Both the position numbers and the translations under genes were made by a program. A DNA stretch of 41,736 bases from Gemmatimonadota bacterium (lineage in GTDB: Bacteria; Latescibacterota; UBA2968; UBA8231). The stretch lies in assembly GCA_009841115.1 (NCBI GenBank), contig VXML01000039.1, forward strand, positions 1-41,736, given 5' to 3'. The notes under the pieces are model-generated. The model was not told the DNA's origin and searched no databases. It saw only the letters and a list, made by a program, of their open reading frames with translations. Below are positions 7,877 to 15,885 of this stretch, in pieces (position 1 is the first letter of the stretch; every line of letters starts with the position of its first letter).

Positions 7877-8934
7877 GGCTCGACGAGGATGCGGCCGGGA
7901 TTTTCTTCGGTTACCTCGCCGACGAGGGCGGCAGCGTCTAGTTGGAGGGCGTGGAGGAGGGCCTCGGCCTCGGCTGCGGCTACAGCGATGAGCAGGCCGC
8001 CGGAGGTCTGGGCGTCGAAGAGGAGATTGGCGCGGGCTGGATCGACGCCGTCGGCGATGGTGACTTTGGGTTCTAAGAAAAGCTGGTTGTCGCGGGAGCC
8101 GCCTTCGAGTCCCTTGGCGGCTAGTGATAGGCTGTGTGCTAAAGCTGGAACTTGGGCCGCGTAAAAGATCATCCCCACTTGGCTGCCCTCGGCCATTTCT
8201 GCGGCATGCCCCAAAAGGCCGAAGCCGGTGATGTCAGTGCAGGCGTGGACGGCGAAGTCCGGCAGGATTTCGGTGCCTTCCTTGTTGAGTGCGAGCATGG
8301 ATTCCACGGCTTCGGCGAGGTCGGCTTCGGCGAGGTGATCGGCCTTGAAGGCGTTGGCGATTAGCCCGGTGCCCAGTTTCTTGGTGAGGATGAGGCGGTC
8401 GCCAGGCTGGGCACCGGCGTTGGTGTAGATGCGGTCGGGGTGGATGAGGCCGGTGACGGCGAGGCCGTACTTGAGCTCTGGGTCTTGTACGGTGTGTCCG
8501 CCGACGAGCGCGCAGCCAGCTTCGGCTGCTTTGGCTTGGCCGCCGCGCAGAATCTCGTTGAACACTGCGGGATCGAGGTCGTCGGCGGGGAAACCGGCGA
8601 TGTTGAGCGCGGTGAGCGGCTTGCCGCCCATGGCGTACACGTCGCTGAGCGAGTTGGCCGCGGCGATGGCCCCGAAGGTATAGGGATCGTCCACGATGGG
8701 GGTGAAGAAATCGACGGTCTGTACGAGGGCCTCGCGCTCGTTGAGGCGATAGACGCCGGCGTCGTCGGCGAGGTTGAAGCCGACGAGCAGGTTGGGATCA
8801 CTGTTTGCTGGCAGACCTGCCAGGGCGCTCCGCAACTGGTCGGGGCGCAGCTTGGAAGCTCAGCCGCCGCAGGCGACCATTTGCGTCAGGCGCTTGGTCT
8901 TTTTATACGTGAATATCTTTTGCCAACGATTCAT
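7873..8934 (-). CDS. selD: Selenide, water dikinase SelD, itself a selenoprotein (in-frame UGA = Sec25)
   Basis: SelD makes selenophosphate from selenide and ATP for selenocysteine and selenouridine synthesis. The ordinary open frame starts only at 8835, without the catalytic N-terminus. Read through the UGA at 8860-8862, the frame continues to ATG 8934 and gives RLTQMVACGGUASKLRP, which matches the conserved catalytic loop of Sec-containing SelD (GGUAxK). The protein is then 353 residues, normal for the family. Other family features are FNLADDAGVYRL, TVDFFTPIVDDP, GGHTVQDPELKYG and DAQTSGGLL. A SECIS-like hairpin follows the UGA. No clear ribosome site precedes ATG 8934, so the exact start is less certain than the readthrough. 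The downstream glycosyltransferase overlaps by four bases. Confidence 0.93.
8825..8848 (-). promoter_or_regulatory. SECIS-like hairpin of selD
   Basis: On the minus strand, 11 bases after the UGA, the RNA can fold as GCGC-C-CCG stem, eight-base loop ACCAGUUG, CGG-A-GCGC stem: seven base pairs with one C-A mismatch. Bacterial SECIS elements lie inside the coding region just after UGA and present a G-U in a small apical loop to SelB. Spacing, stem and the GUU in the loop fit this. The fold was found by eye. Confidence 0.7.
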
Positions 8935-9014
8935 AAGCGTTTGGGAAAGATAGCATTATATTCCATGACAAGCGAGGCGGCAGAGCGATCTGTTCGCTAG
9001 AAAGGTGATACCGA

Positions 9015-10475
9015 ATGCGCATTGCAACAGCGAGTTTTTCCCACGAGTCGAATTCGTTCTATTCGCAGCCGACGCAGTTGGAGGACTTCGGGGTCTGTGA
9101 AGGTGCGGATGTGATTAGCCAGTACGAGGGAACTTTCCACGAGATTGCCGGCTATATCGCCGGGGCTGAGGAGTTTGGCTATGAACTCTATCCGCTCTTG
9201 GCGACGTCGGCGATGCCGGGCGGCCCGGTGACTGCGGACACGTACGAGCACTTTGTCGGGCGCATCCTCAGCGGACTTGAGGCAGCCCCCAAGCTCGACG
9301 GGGTGCTGTTGGCACTGCACGGGGCCATGGTCGCCGAGGGATTCCCCCAAGCCGACGGCGAGACCGTGCGCCGAGTGCGCGCGCTGGTGGGCGACTTGCC
9401 CATCGCCGTGACCCACGACTACCACGCCAACGTGCCTCCGGAACTGGTAGATGCGGCCGACTCCTTGATCATTTACAAGACCAATCCCCACATCGACCAG
9501 CGGGAACGAGGCTTGCAGGCCGCGTCCATTTTGACGCGGCAGATTCGCGGCGAGATCCAGCCCAAGATGGCGCTGGTCAAACCGGAAGTGCTCTTCAACA
9601 TCTACTTCCACAATACGAGCGTCGCGCCCATGCAGCCGCTGATGCAGGCGGCGATTGAGTTGGAGTCCCAAGCGGGGATCCTCGGGTGTAGTATCGCCGG
9701 GGGCTATCAATACGCGGACGTGCCCTACATGGGACCGTCGGTGGTGGTGATTGCCGATGGGGACGAAGAAAGGGCGCGGCGCGAGGCCGAACGGTTGGGC
9801 GAGCAGATGTGGGCCATCCGCGACCAGCTAAAGCCCTCGGTGCCCGATCCGGCCGAGGCCGTGCGATTGGCTTTGGCGAGCGAAGAGACGCCCGTGTGCC
9901 TGCTCGACATGGGCGACAACATTGGCGGCGGCTCGTCCGGGGATTCGACGTTTGTGTTGGAGCAGTTGCTCGCGCAGGGGGCAGACGGCTGGGTGGTGTC
10001 GGTCTGGGATGCCGAAAGCGCGCAGGCGTGCTTTGCGGCTGGCGTCGGCGGACAGGTACAGCTCAGCGTGGGCGGCAAGACCGACGACATGCACGGGCCG
10101 ACCTTGGAAATCGCCGGCCGGGTGCGGACGCTGCACGATGGCTCGTACGAAGAGCGCGAGCGCCGGCACGGTGGGGGACGCTATTTTAATCAGGGGCCGA
10201 CTGCGGTTGTACAAGTCGAACAGGCCGGGAGCAAAGGGTTGCTCTTGCTCAACAGCGAGCGCGCCTGTCCCAACAGCATTCACCAAATTACCTGCGCTGG
10301 AATCCAACCCGAGCACCAGCGCATCTTGGTGGCCAAGGGCGCGGTGGCACCTAGAGCGGCGTACGAGCCGGTGTGCGGTCGTCTAATCGAGGTAGCCTCG
10401 GGCGGAGCGACGGCTATTGACCGGCCCGCCGATGATTACCAGCTAGCGCGGAAGTCGCTCTATGAGTGGCGTTGA
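9015..10475 (+). CDS. M81 family metallopeptidase, MlrC (microcystinase C)-like
   Basis: 486 residues. The start MRIATASFSHESNSF is the signature of the MlrC/M81 (DUF1485) family, and the conserved blocks LLALHGAMVAEG, AVTHDYHANV, YKTNPHIDQRERG and LLDMGDNIGGGSSGD follow in order. MlrC of sphingomonads is a zinc peptidase in microcystin breakdown, but most homologues in environmental bacteria sit in catabolic regions without mlrA/B and probably hydrolyse other amides. ATG 9015 has AAAGGTG before it. It is divergent from selD and followed after 79 bases by a Gfo/Idh/MocA gene on the same strand, so a catabolic role is likelier than toxin degradation. Confidence 0.9.
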   Translation: MRIATASFSHESNSFYSQPTQLEDFGVCEGADVISQYEGTFHEIAGYIAGAEEFGYELYPLLATSAMPGGPVTADTYEHFVGRILSGLEAAPKLDGVLLALHGAMVAEGFPQADGETVRRVRALVGDLPIAVTHDYHANVPPELVDAADSLIIYKTNPHIDQRERGLQAASILTRQIRGEIQPKMALVKPEVLFNIYFHNTSVAPMQPLMQAAIELESQAGILGCSIAGGYQYADVPYMGPSVVVIADGDEERARREAERLGEQMWAIRDQLKPSVPDPAEAVRLALASEETPVCLLDMGDNIGGGSSGDSTFVLEQLLAQGADGWVVSVWDAESAQACFAAGVGGQVQLSVGGKTDDMHGPTLEIAGRVRTLHDGSYEERERRHGGGRYFNQGPTAVVQVEQAGSKGLLLLNSERACPNSIHQITCAGIQPEHQRILVAKGAVAPRAAYEPVCGRLIEVASGGATAIDRPADDYQLARKSLYEWR

Positions 10476-10500
10476 CAAGCGCGAGGGGGGCGGCTAGCTT
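10472..10500 (+). promoter_or_regulatory. Possible promoter for the Gfo/Idh/MocA gene
   Basis: A perfect TTGACA (10472-10477) overlaps the M81 stop codon. After a 17-base spacer comes TAGCTT (10495-10500), a weak -10 match. It lies 55 bases before the next start codon. Confidence 0.35.
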
Positions 10501-10554
10501 AGGCGACCTTTGGGATGCGACCTAGGAAGACAAACACACAGGAGGAAAACTGCT

Positions 10555-11580
10555 ATGACGCTTCGCATCGGCCTAATCGGCGCGGGGGCCAATACCCGCC
10601 TACAGCACATCCCCGGTTTTCAGGGTATTGACGGAGTCGAGATAACTGCGGTCTGTAACCGCTCGCGCGAATCGGGCCAACGGATCGCCGACGAGTACGG
10701 CATCCCACAGGTTTTTGAGGACTGGCGAGCACTGATCGCAAGCGACGACGTGGATGCGATTTGCATTGGCACGTGGCCCTATATGCACTGTCCGATGACG
10801 CTGGCTGGGCTCGAAGCGGGCAAGCACGTGCTGACCGAGGCGCGGATGTGCATGAATTTGGCTGAGGCACGGCAGATGTACGCGGCCTCGCAGCAAACGG
10901 ACAAGGTGGCAATGATCGTGCCGGCGCCCTTCTACTTGTCGGCTGAGCCGCTCTTGCTCGACAAGCTGCACAGCGGCTTTTTCGGCGACCTTTTGGAAAT
11001 TCACTTCACCGGCCTCTCTGGCGGCTACAACCCAGATGCGCCTTTGCACTGGCGGCAGCGCCGCGATCTGTCGGGCAACAATATCATGGTGATGGGCATT
11101 GGCAATGAGACGGTGAGGCGCTATGCTGGGCACGAAAAGGCCGTGATAGCCTACGGCAAGACGTTTACGGCCGAGCGGCTCGACGAGGAGACCGGGCAGA
11201 GAGCACCGGCCGATGTGCCGGAGAGCTTGGGTATTGTCGCCGAGATGGAAAGCGGCGCGACCGCGGTCTATCACTTGAGCAGCGTCGCTCGCTTAGGCCC
11301 TTCTTTTGCCTTTGCCTTTTACGGCACCAAAGGCTCGTTTAAGATGGACGAGAGTGGGATATGGATAGCTGGCGAGGGCGACGACGAGTACCAGTCCTTC
11401 GACATCCCCGAGCATCCGCGCGACGGCTGGCAGGTGGAAGAGGACTTTGTCGATGCCATCCGCGACGGCCGGGCCGTTACGCATACCAGCTTTGCCGACG
11501 GGGTTAAGTACATGGAGTTTACCGAGGCCGTGCAGATCAGCATGGCGGAAGGGCGGCGAGTGGAGCTGCCGCTTGATTGA
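10555..11580 (+). CDS. Gfo/Idh/MocA family NAD(P)-dependent oxidoreductase
   Basis: 341 residues. The N-terminal Rossmann domain has LIGAGANTRLQHIPGF (GxGxxxxxH, with the usual H-x-x-x-F) and ITAVCNRSRE for dinucleotide binding. The block HVLTEARMCMN stands where the family normally has EKP; here it reads TEA, a variation seen in some subgroups. The C-terminal domain forms the substrate-binding sheet. Members oxidize or reduce a hydroxyl of sugars, inositols or related polyols. ATG 10555 is preferred to the longer frame from 10510 because AGGAGG stands eight to ten bases before it. It is followed directly by a strong terminator. The substrate is not readable from the sequence. Confidence 0.9.
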   Translation: MTLRIGLIGAGANTRLQHIPGFQGIDGVEITAVCNRSRESGQRIADEYGIPQVFEDWRALIASDDVDAICIGTWPYMHCPMTLAGLEAGKHVLTEARMCMNLAEARQMYAASQQTDKVAMIVPAPFYLSAEPLLLDKLHSGFFGDLLEIHFTGLSGGYNPDAPLHWRQRRDLSGNNIMVMGIGNETVRRYAGHEKAVIAYGKTFTAERLDEETGQRAPADVPESLGIVAEMESGATAVYHLSSVARLGPSFAFAFYGTKGSFKMDESGIWIAGEGDDEYQSFDIPEHPRDGWQVEEDFVDAIRDGRAVTHTSFADGVKYMEFTEAVQISMAEGRRVELPLD

Positions 11581-11605
11581 CGGCGCAAAAGATGAGAGCA
11601 GCGAA

Positions 11606-11637
11606 GCGGCCGGGGCTTTTGCCTCGGCCGCTTTTTT
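11606..11637 (+). terminator. Rho-independent terminator after the Gfo/Idh/MocA gene
   Basis: Stem GCGGCCGGGGC with GCCTCGGCCGC (11 pairs including one G-U), loop TTTT, followed by a run of six T. It overlaps the last codons of the converging K+ channel gene. On the minus strand there is no T-run, so it works mainly on the plus strand. Confidence 0.9.
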
Positions 11638-12427
11638 ATTGGTCTAGCAGCTCGCCGCAGTGTGGGCAGCGGCGCTCTGAGTCTTCTGAGCGGTGAGCTG
11701 CTAGGGCGTCGACAAATCCCGCGCCGAGCAGGCCAGCCGGCAGCGCGAACATGCCGATTCCCAAGATGGCGATGACCGCGGCAATGGTCTGGCCGAGGGC
11801 GGTGATCGGATAGGTGTCGCCGTAGCCGACCGTGGTCAAGGTGACGATGCTCCACCACATGGTGGCCGGGATGCTGGTAAAGACCTCGGGCTGGTCCTCG
11901 TGCTCGACGAAATACATCAGCGACGAGGAGAGGGCCAACAGGATCAGGAGCACTAAGAAGATGCTGACCAGCTCTTCCTTGCGATCGGCGATGACGTGGC
12001 CGAGCAAGCGCAGGGCGCGGAAGTAGCGCACCAGTTTGAGGACGCGGAAGATCCGCAGGACGCGTATCACGCGGACAAAGCGCGCATCTACGCTCATGGG
12101 CGGCAGGAACAAGGGGAGGATGGCTATGAGGTCAATGATGGCCATAGGCGTGAGGACAAAGCGAATACGCCCGGTTATGGGCTGCGAAAACCGAGGATTG
12201 GCGGTAATGACCCATAGGCGCACTAGATACTCGACCGCGAACACGGTCAGTGAGAAATCCTCAAAAAGTTCAAAGGCGGCGCGATTGAGATTGTAGATAG
12301 GCTCGACGGTTTCGAGGATCAAGGCGACGATGTTGAGCAAGATCAGGACGATAATGGCCACATCGACGAAGCGCCCCGGCTCAACGTCTGGCTCGATAAA
12401 GTGATAGACGCGCTCTTTGAGGCTCAT
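11636..12427 (-). CDS. Voltage-gated-type potassium channel, six transmembrane segments
   Basis: 263 residues, an inner-membrane ion channel. S1 lies near residue 25 (VAIIVLILLNIVALIL). A clear S4 voltage sensor has an Arg or Lys every third residue (RFVRVIRVLRIFRVLKLVRY). The pore loop TLTTVGYGD contains the K+ selectivity filter, followed by an S6 rich in Gly and Ala. The short cytoplasmic tail ends with one CPHCG pair, half of a zinc-ribbon-like site, close to the stop. It starts five bases after the FAD oxidoreductase ends and is probably the last gene of the phosphonate operon. Its link with that pathway is unclear; it may simply be carried on the same transcript. Confidence 0.92.
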   Translation of the reverse strand: MSLKERVYHFIEPDVEPGRFVDVAIIVLILLNIVALILETVEPIYNLNRAAFELFEDFSLTVFAVEYLVRLWVITANPRFSQPITGRIRFVLTPMAIIDLIAILPLFLPPMSVDARFVRVIRVLRIFRVLKLVRYFRALRLLGHVIADRKEELVSIFLVLLILLALSSSLMYFVEHEDQPEVFTSIPATMWWSIVTLTTVGYGDTYPITALGQTIAAVIAILGIGMFALPAGLLGAGFVDALAAHRSEDSERRCPHCGELLDQ

Positions 12428-12431
12428 TGGC

Positions 12432-13565
12432 TCACTCCCACTCGGCGAAGACCTCCTCGGCCAGCCCGAAAGCAGTGGTCATGCCGTTGCCGCCGATGCC
12501 GTTGACGATGGTTACGCCACGGGCTGGCTCGGCGATGAAAGTGGCTTGCTCAGGGTGTTTGGCGTAGATGCCGTGCCAGCGCTGGGCGATGTGCAGAACT
12601 GGAGCGGCGAGGAAGGTCTGGAGGTAGTCGAGAATTAGTTGATCGATTGTGGGGTTGTCAAACGGGTTGACGACCCAGTCGTACTCGTGCGAGTCGCCGA
12701 TGGTGATCTCGCCGAGGCCGTTTTGCGAGGCCATGACGTGGATGCCCCAGCGGTCGAATTCGGGGCGCTCGGCGGCGATGCGCTGGGTATAGGCGGCCAG
12801 TGTTTGGCAGCACTGGAAGGCCGGGTAATGGCGCAGCGTAAGTCCGGCGGCGAGCATCGGCCCGAGACGCCAATTGCCGGGCTGGGGCGCGGTGCGCATC
12901 ATCTGCAACTTGCAGCGAGTGAGTCCGCTGTTGGCAAATAGTTGGGGGTAGAGCGATTCAAAGTCCGTGCCGCTGCAGACGATGGCGCGGTCAACGGACC
13001 AAGTTTCCGTTGGCGTGTGGATTCGAGGCAGGTCGATGTGGTGGACTGGGGAGGAGAAGCGGAGGGTGATGCCGTACTCGCGCGCTAGGTAGGACGGCAG
13101 CGCAGCGATGGCTTCGCGGGGATCGACGCAGAGTTCGGTCGCGCTCCAGAGGCCGCCTTTGAGTCCAGCGGGCTGCACGGCGTGGCTACAAGCGAGTACG
13201 GCGTCCCGGTCGAGCAGTTCGACCGCGTAGCCGAGGGCCGGGGCGCGGTCGGCAAACTCCGCCAGCACGGCGCACTCGTCGTCGGCATAAGCCAAGTGCA
13301 AGGAGCCGGTCTGGGCATACCAGATGTCCGCTTTGGGGGCGAGGTCGAGCCATAGCTGGCGCGTGTGGAGGGCGCGTTGGTGAATGAGACCGGGGGCTTG
13401 GCCGATGGGCCAGATCATGCCGAAGTTGCGGATAGAGGCCCCTTGGGCTTGGGGAGTGCGCTCGAAGAGGACGACGCGGTGGCCGCGCTTGGCCGCGGCA
13501 AGGGCGTGGGCTAAGCCGACGATGCCAGCGCCGACTACGGCGATATCTGCTTTGAGGTCGGGCAT
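12432..13565 (-). CDS. FAD-dependent amine oxidoreductase, TIGR03364 (proposed HpnW) type
   Basis: 377 residues of the DAO/glycine-oxidase fold. The N-terminus ADIAVVGAGIVGLAHALAAA is the FAD-binding GxGxxG motif, followed by FERTPQAQGASIRNFGMIWP. The ASIRNFGM block is typical of the TIGR03364 family, which recurs beside phosphonate genes and was proposed to act in phosphonate breakdown. Related enzymes oxidize aminoethylphosphonate derivatives at the amine. The C-terminal part has the second FAD contact (VNGIGGNGMTTAFGLAEEV). It follows the phosphonoacetate hydrolase gene by 77 bases on the same strand. Family membership rests on my memory of conserved blocks, not on a profile search. Confidence 0.82.
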   Translation of the reverse strand: MPDLKADIAVVGAGIVGLAHALAAAKRGHRVVLFERTPQAQGASIRNFGMIWPIGQAPGLIHQRALHTRQLWLDLAPKADIWYAQTGSLHLAYADDECAVLAEFADRAPALGYAVELLDRDAVLACSHAVQPAGLKGGLWSATELCVDPREAIAALPSYLAREYGITLRFSSPVHHIDLPRIHTPTETWSVDRAIVCSGTDFESLYPQLFANSGLTRCKLQMMRTAPQPGNWRLGPMLAAGLTLRHYPAFQCCQTLAAYTQRIAAERPEFDRWGIHVMASQNGLGEITIGDSHEYDWVVNPFDNPTIDQLILDYLQTFLAAPVLHIAQRWHGIYAKHPEQATFIAEPARGVTIVNGIGGNGMTTAFGLAEEVFAEWE

Positions 13566-13597
13566 ATAGCAATTCTACCGCAATTTACAAGGTGATC

Positions 13598-13627
13598 CGC
13601 AGATGAACGCAGATGGACATAGATAGG
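13598..13627. repeat. Ten-base tandem repeat, three degenerate copies
   Basis: Three 10-base units, CGCAGATGAA, CGCAGATGGA and CATAGATAGG, lie in the 77-base gap between the phosphonoacetate hydrolase and FAD oxidoreductase genes. Similar ten-base-period CGCAGAT sequences occur between genes in many environmental bacteria. The role is unknown; it is the only sizeable gap inside this otherwise overlapping part of the operon. Confidence 0.6.
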
Positions 13628-13642
13628 CGCAAAGGGGATGCA

Positions 13643-14860
13643 TCAGGCTAGGACTCCATTGCAAAGAAAGTCAAAAAGATCCCAGTTGCGCGCTCGGCCC
13701 GAGGCCAATAGCTCGGCGTATTGGTCGGTTAGCGGCCTGTTGCAGATCATGGGCACCACGCTTTCGTGCAGACCGCCGTGTGAGCGCAGGCCCTCGGCGA
13801 CGTCGGCGAGTTCGTGCCAGTCGGGGGTGCGGCCGAGGACGGTATCTTGGTCGGCGAGGACGACCAGTTCGCCGATGCGGTCGGGAGGGAGTTGGTAGGT
13901 GGAGACCGCTTGCTCGCGGCTGAGTACCTGTTCGACGCCGGGGATGGCGCGGAGGATCGCAGCGGCTCGTGCGGTGTGCACGTCGTCGAGATAGACGGTG
14001 GCATAGGAGCCCAGCGCGCCGTGGTGGACGACATAGGGGTCGGTGATGGGCAGGATGACCCTCGCTTCGGCAATGCCAGCGGCGACGAGTTGGGTCTCGA
14101 TAAACTGCACCTTGGGGGCACCGTCGGCGTTGGTTTTGGCGTTCATGCCGTGATCGGCGGTAATGCCCAAGATAATGCCCTGGGCGTCAAGTGCGCCGAT
14201 AAAGCGGTCGAGGCGGGCGTAGAAGGCGTTGGCTTCTGGCTCGCCGGGTGCCCACTTGTGCTGGACGAAATCGGTCGTCGAAAGATAGAGCAGGTCGAGG
14301 TCGTGGCGTTCGAGTAGGCGCGCGCCGGCTTCGATGCAGTACACGCTGGCTTCGGGATCGTAAATGCCGGGGTTTTCCCGGCCGACTAGGTCGAGGACGT
14401 CGGCGATGCCGTGGGTGGCCAGCTTGGCTTCGTGCGCTTTTTCGACGGAGAAATTGATGCCGTGCCAGCCGTGGGCCAAGAGCAGGCGCAGCTTGTCCTT
14501 GGTGGTGATGGTAGCGACTTGTTGGCCGGCTTGATGGAAGGCGGCGAGGATCGTCGGGGCGCGCAGGAAGCGGGGATCGTTCATCATCACTTCCGCCTCG
14601 GCATCTAGGTCGTAGTAGAAATTGCCGGGAATGCCGTTTATGGCCGGCGGCGCACCCGTTATGATGGCGACGTTGTTGGGGTTGGTGAAGGAGGGAATGA
14701 CGGTGTTTACTTGGCCGTGGACGCCGCGCTCGATGATCGAGCGGAGATTGGGCATCTGGGCGGCAGCTTCGTCGAGGTAGGCTTGGGAGCAGCCGTCGAG
14801 GCAGATGCCGACGATGGTTTTGTCGCGCGGGCGATAGCCCCGGTCATTGACTTGAATCAT
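13643..14860 (-). CDS. phnA: Phosphonoacetate hydrolase (PhnA), alkaline phosphatase superfamily
   Basis: 405 residues, the normal length. PhnA splits the C-P bond of phosphonoacetate into acetate and phosphate using two zinc ions. All metal ligands can be seen: Asp22 in VGICLDGC, the nucleophile Thr59 in IPSFTNPNN, Asp and His in STTDFVQHKW, Asp-His in ITADHGMN and the late His in SHGGLHESVVP. The SFTNPNN block and the HGGLHE block are characteristic of phosphonoacetate hydrolases rather than general phosphodiesterases. The gene overlaps the alcohol dehydrogenase upstream by ATGA and precedes the FAD oxidoreductase. A complete route would need phosphonoacetaldehyde formation (PhnW or an oxidase) and PhnY; neither is in this window. 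The gene gives the organism phosphate and carbon from phosphonates. Confidence 0.88.
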   Translation of the reverse strand: MIQVNDRGYRPRDKTIVGICLDGCSQAYLDEAAAQMPNLRSIIERGVHGQVNTVIPSFTNPNNVAIITGAPPAINGIPGNFYYDLDAEAEVMMNDPRFLRAPTILAAFHQAGQQVATITTKDKLRLLLAHGWHGINFSVEKAHEAKLATHGIADVLDLVGRENPGIYDPEASVYCIEAGARLLERHDLDLLYLSTTDFVQHKWAPGEPEANAFYARLDRFIGALDAQGIILGITADHGMNAKTNADGAPKVQFIETQLVAAGIAEARVILPITDPYVVHHGALGSYATVYLDDVHTARAAAILRAIPGVEQVLSREQAVSTYQLPPDRIGELVVLADQDTVLGRTPDWHELADVAEGLRSHGGLHESVVPMICNRPLTDQYAELLASGRARNWDLFDFLCNGVLA

Positions 14861-15882
14861 GCGCTGGGGTCAACGGCGACGCGGATGTGCTGGCGGGTTT
14901 TGGCCAAGGCGATGGCTTGCTCTAGCTCGGCGAGGGCAAAGGGGTCGCTGACCAGCGACGAGTATGGATAGCGGTTGACGGTGCGGGCGAGAAAGGCGAG
15001 TGCCTCGTCGAGATGGTGTGGGCTGTAGTTGTGGACGCCGCGGATCGTCAGGCACTTGCGGATGACCTGTTCGCCGGTCAGCTCTAGCCGGGTGTCGGGG
15101 TGGACCATGCCGACGAAGATGTAGGTGCCGCCCGGGCGCAGGGCTGCGACCCCCGAGGGAATCAAGTCCGCGTTGCCGGCGACTTCAAAAACAGCGTCGA
15201 GTCCTTCCGGTGGTGGATCGGTCACGGGTATAGCGCCGAATTCGCTGGACAGCGCTAGGCGGTCTGCGTCGATGTCGGTGCAGTAGATTTGCTCAATGCC
15301 GCGCTCGGCGAGCAGGGCGCACGTATAGAGACCGAGCAGACCAGCGCCCTGGACCAGAACCTTGTCGCAGGGGGCGGGTAGCACGGCGATGGCGTTGACC
15401 GCGGTGGACAAGGCGCAGTTGGCCGGAGCGACTGCGGAGTCGGGCAAGCGGTCTGCTACCTTGGCGATGTGGGTGCCGGGTCTAATGAGCAGATGGGTGG
15501 CGTAACAGCCGTTGAGGCCGCTGCCGTCGGTGAGCGTGGCGTGGCCGTACTTAAAGAGCGCGGCGCATTTTTCCGGCAGGTGATGTTCGGTGCAGGCCAG
15601 ACAGGTGCCGCAACTGTCGGCAATGCTCCAGCTTACGCGGTCGCCCAGCGCGAAAGTTGGGCGCTGCGAGGCGACGATGCGGCCGACGGCTTCGTGGCCG
15701 AGGATCAAGGGCGTAGGCTCAGTGCGCAGGCCGGACAGCGTGTGGAGGTCGGAGCCGCAGATCGTGGCAAGGCCGATCTCGACGAGCACTTCACCGGGCG
15801 CAAGTGAGTCGGGTAGAGGAAGGTTTTCGCAGCGGAGCGGATGGCTTGGGCCGTCGAATATCTGTGCGGAGGCCGTGGGCAT
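14857..15882 (-). CDS. Zinc-dependent alcohol dehydrogenase, phosphonate-associated (HpnZ-like)
   Basis: 341 residues of the MDR/GroES-like family. The catalytic zinc motifs are ATICGSDLHT and LILGHEAVG. Structural zinc cysteines occur as SCGTCLACTEHHLPEKC (four Cys). The Rossmann motif is VLVQGAGLLGLYT. The sequence resembles the TIGR03366 group, proposed as a phosphonate-catabolism alcohol dehydrogenase because it recurs with PhnA and the TIGR03364 oxidoreductase; all three are adjacent here. It would oxidize a hydroxyl or reduce an aldehyde of a C2 phosphonate, for example interconverting 2-hydroxyethylphosphonate and phosphonoacetaldehyde. This is inferred from neighbours. The stop overlaps the phnA start and the gene begins three bases after the SDR gene ends. 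Confidence 0.85.
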   Translation of the reverse strand: MPTASAQIFDGPSHPLRCENLPLPDSLAPGEVLVEIGLATICGSDLHTLSGLRTEPTPLILGHEAVGRIVASQRPTFALGDRVSWSIADSCGTCLACTEHHLPEKCAALFKYGHATLTDGSGLNGCYATHLLIRPGTHIAKVADRLPDSAVAPANCALSTAVNAIAVLPAPCDKVLVQGAGLLGLYTCALLAERGIEQIYCTDIDADRLALSSEFGAIPVTDPPPEGLDAVFEVAGNADLIPSGVAALRPGGTYIFVGMVHPDTRLELTGEQVIRKCLTIRGVHNYSPHHLDEALAFLARTVNRYPYSSLVSDPFALAELEQAIALAKTRQHIRVAVDPSA

Positions 15883-15885
15883 TGG

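Noticed and set aside
8955..8971. Promoter for selD from TTGTCA and TATAAT on the minus strand
   Set aside because: The two boxes are only five bases apart; with correct spacing no -35 match is seen, so only an isolated -10-like TATAAT remains.
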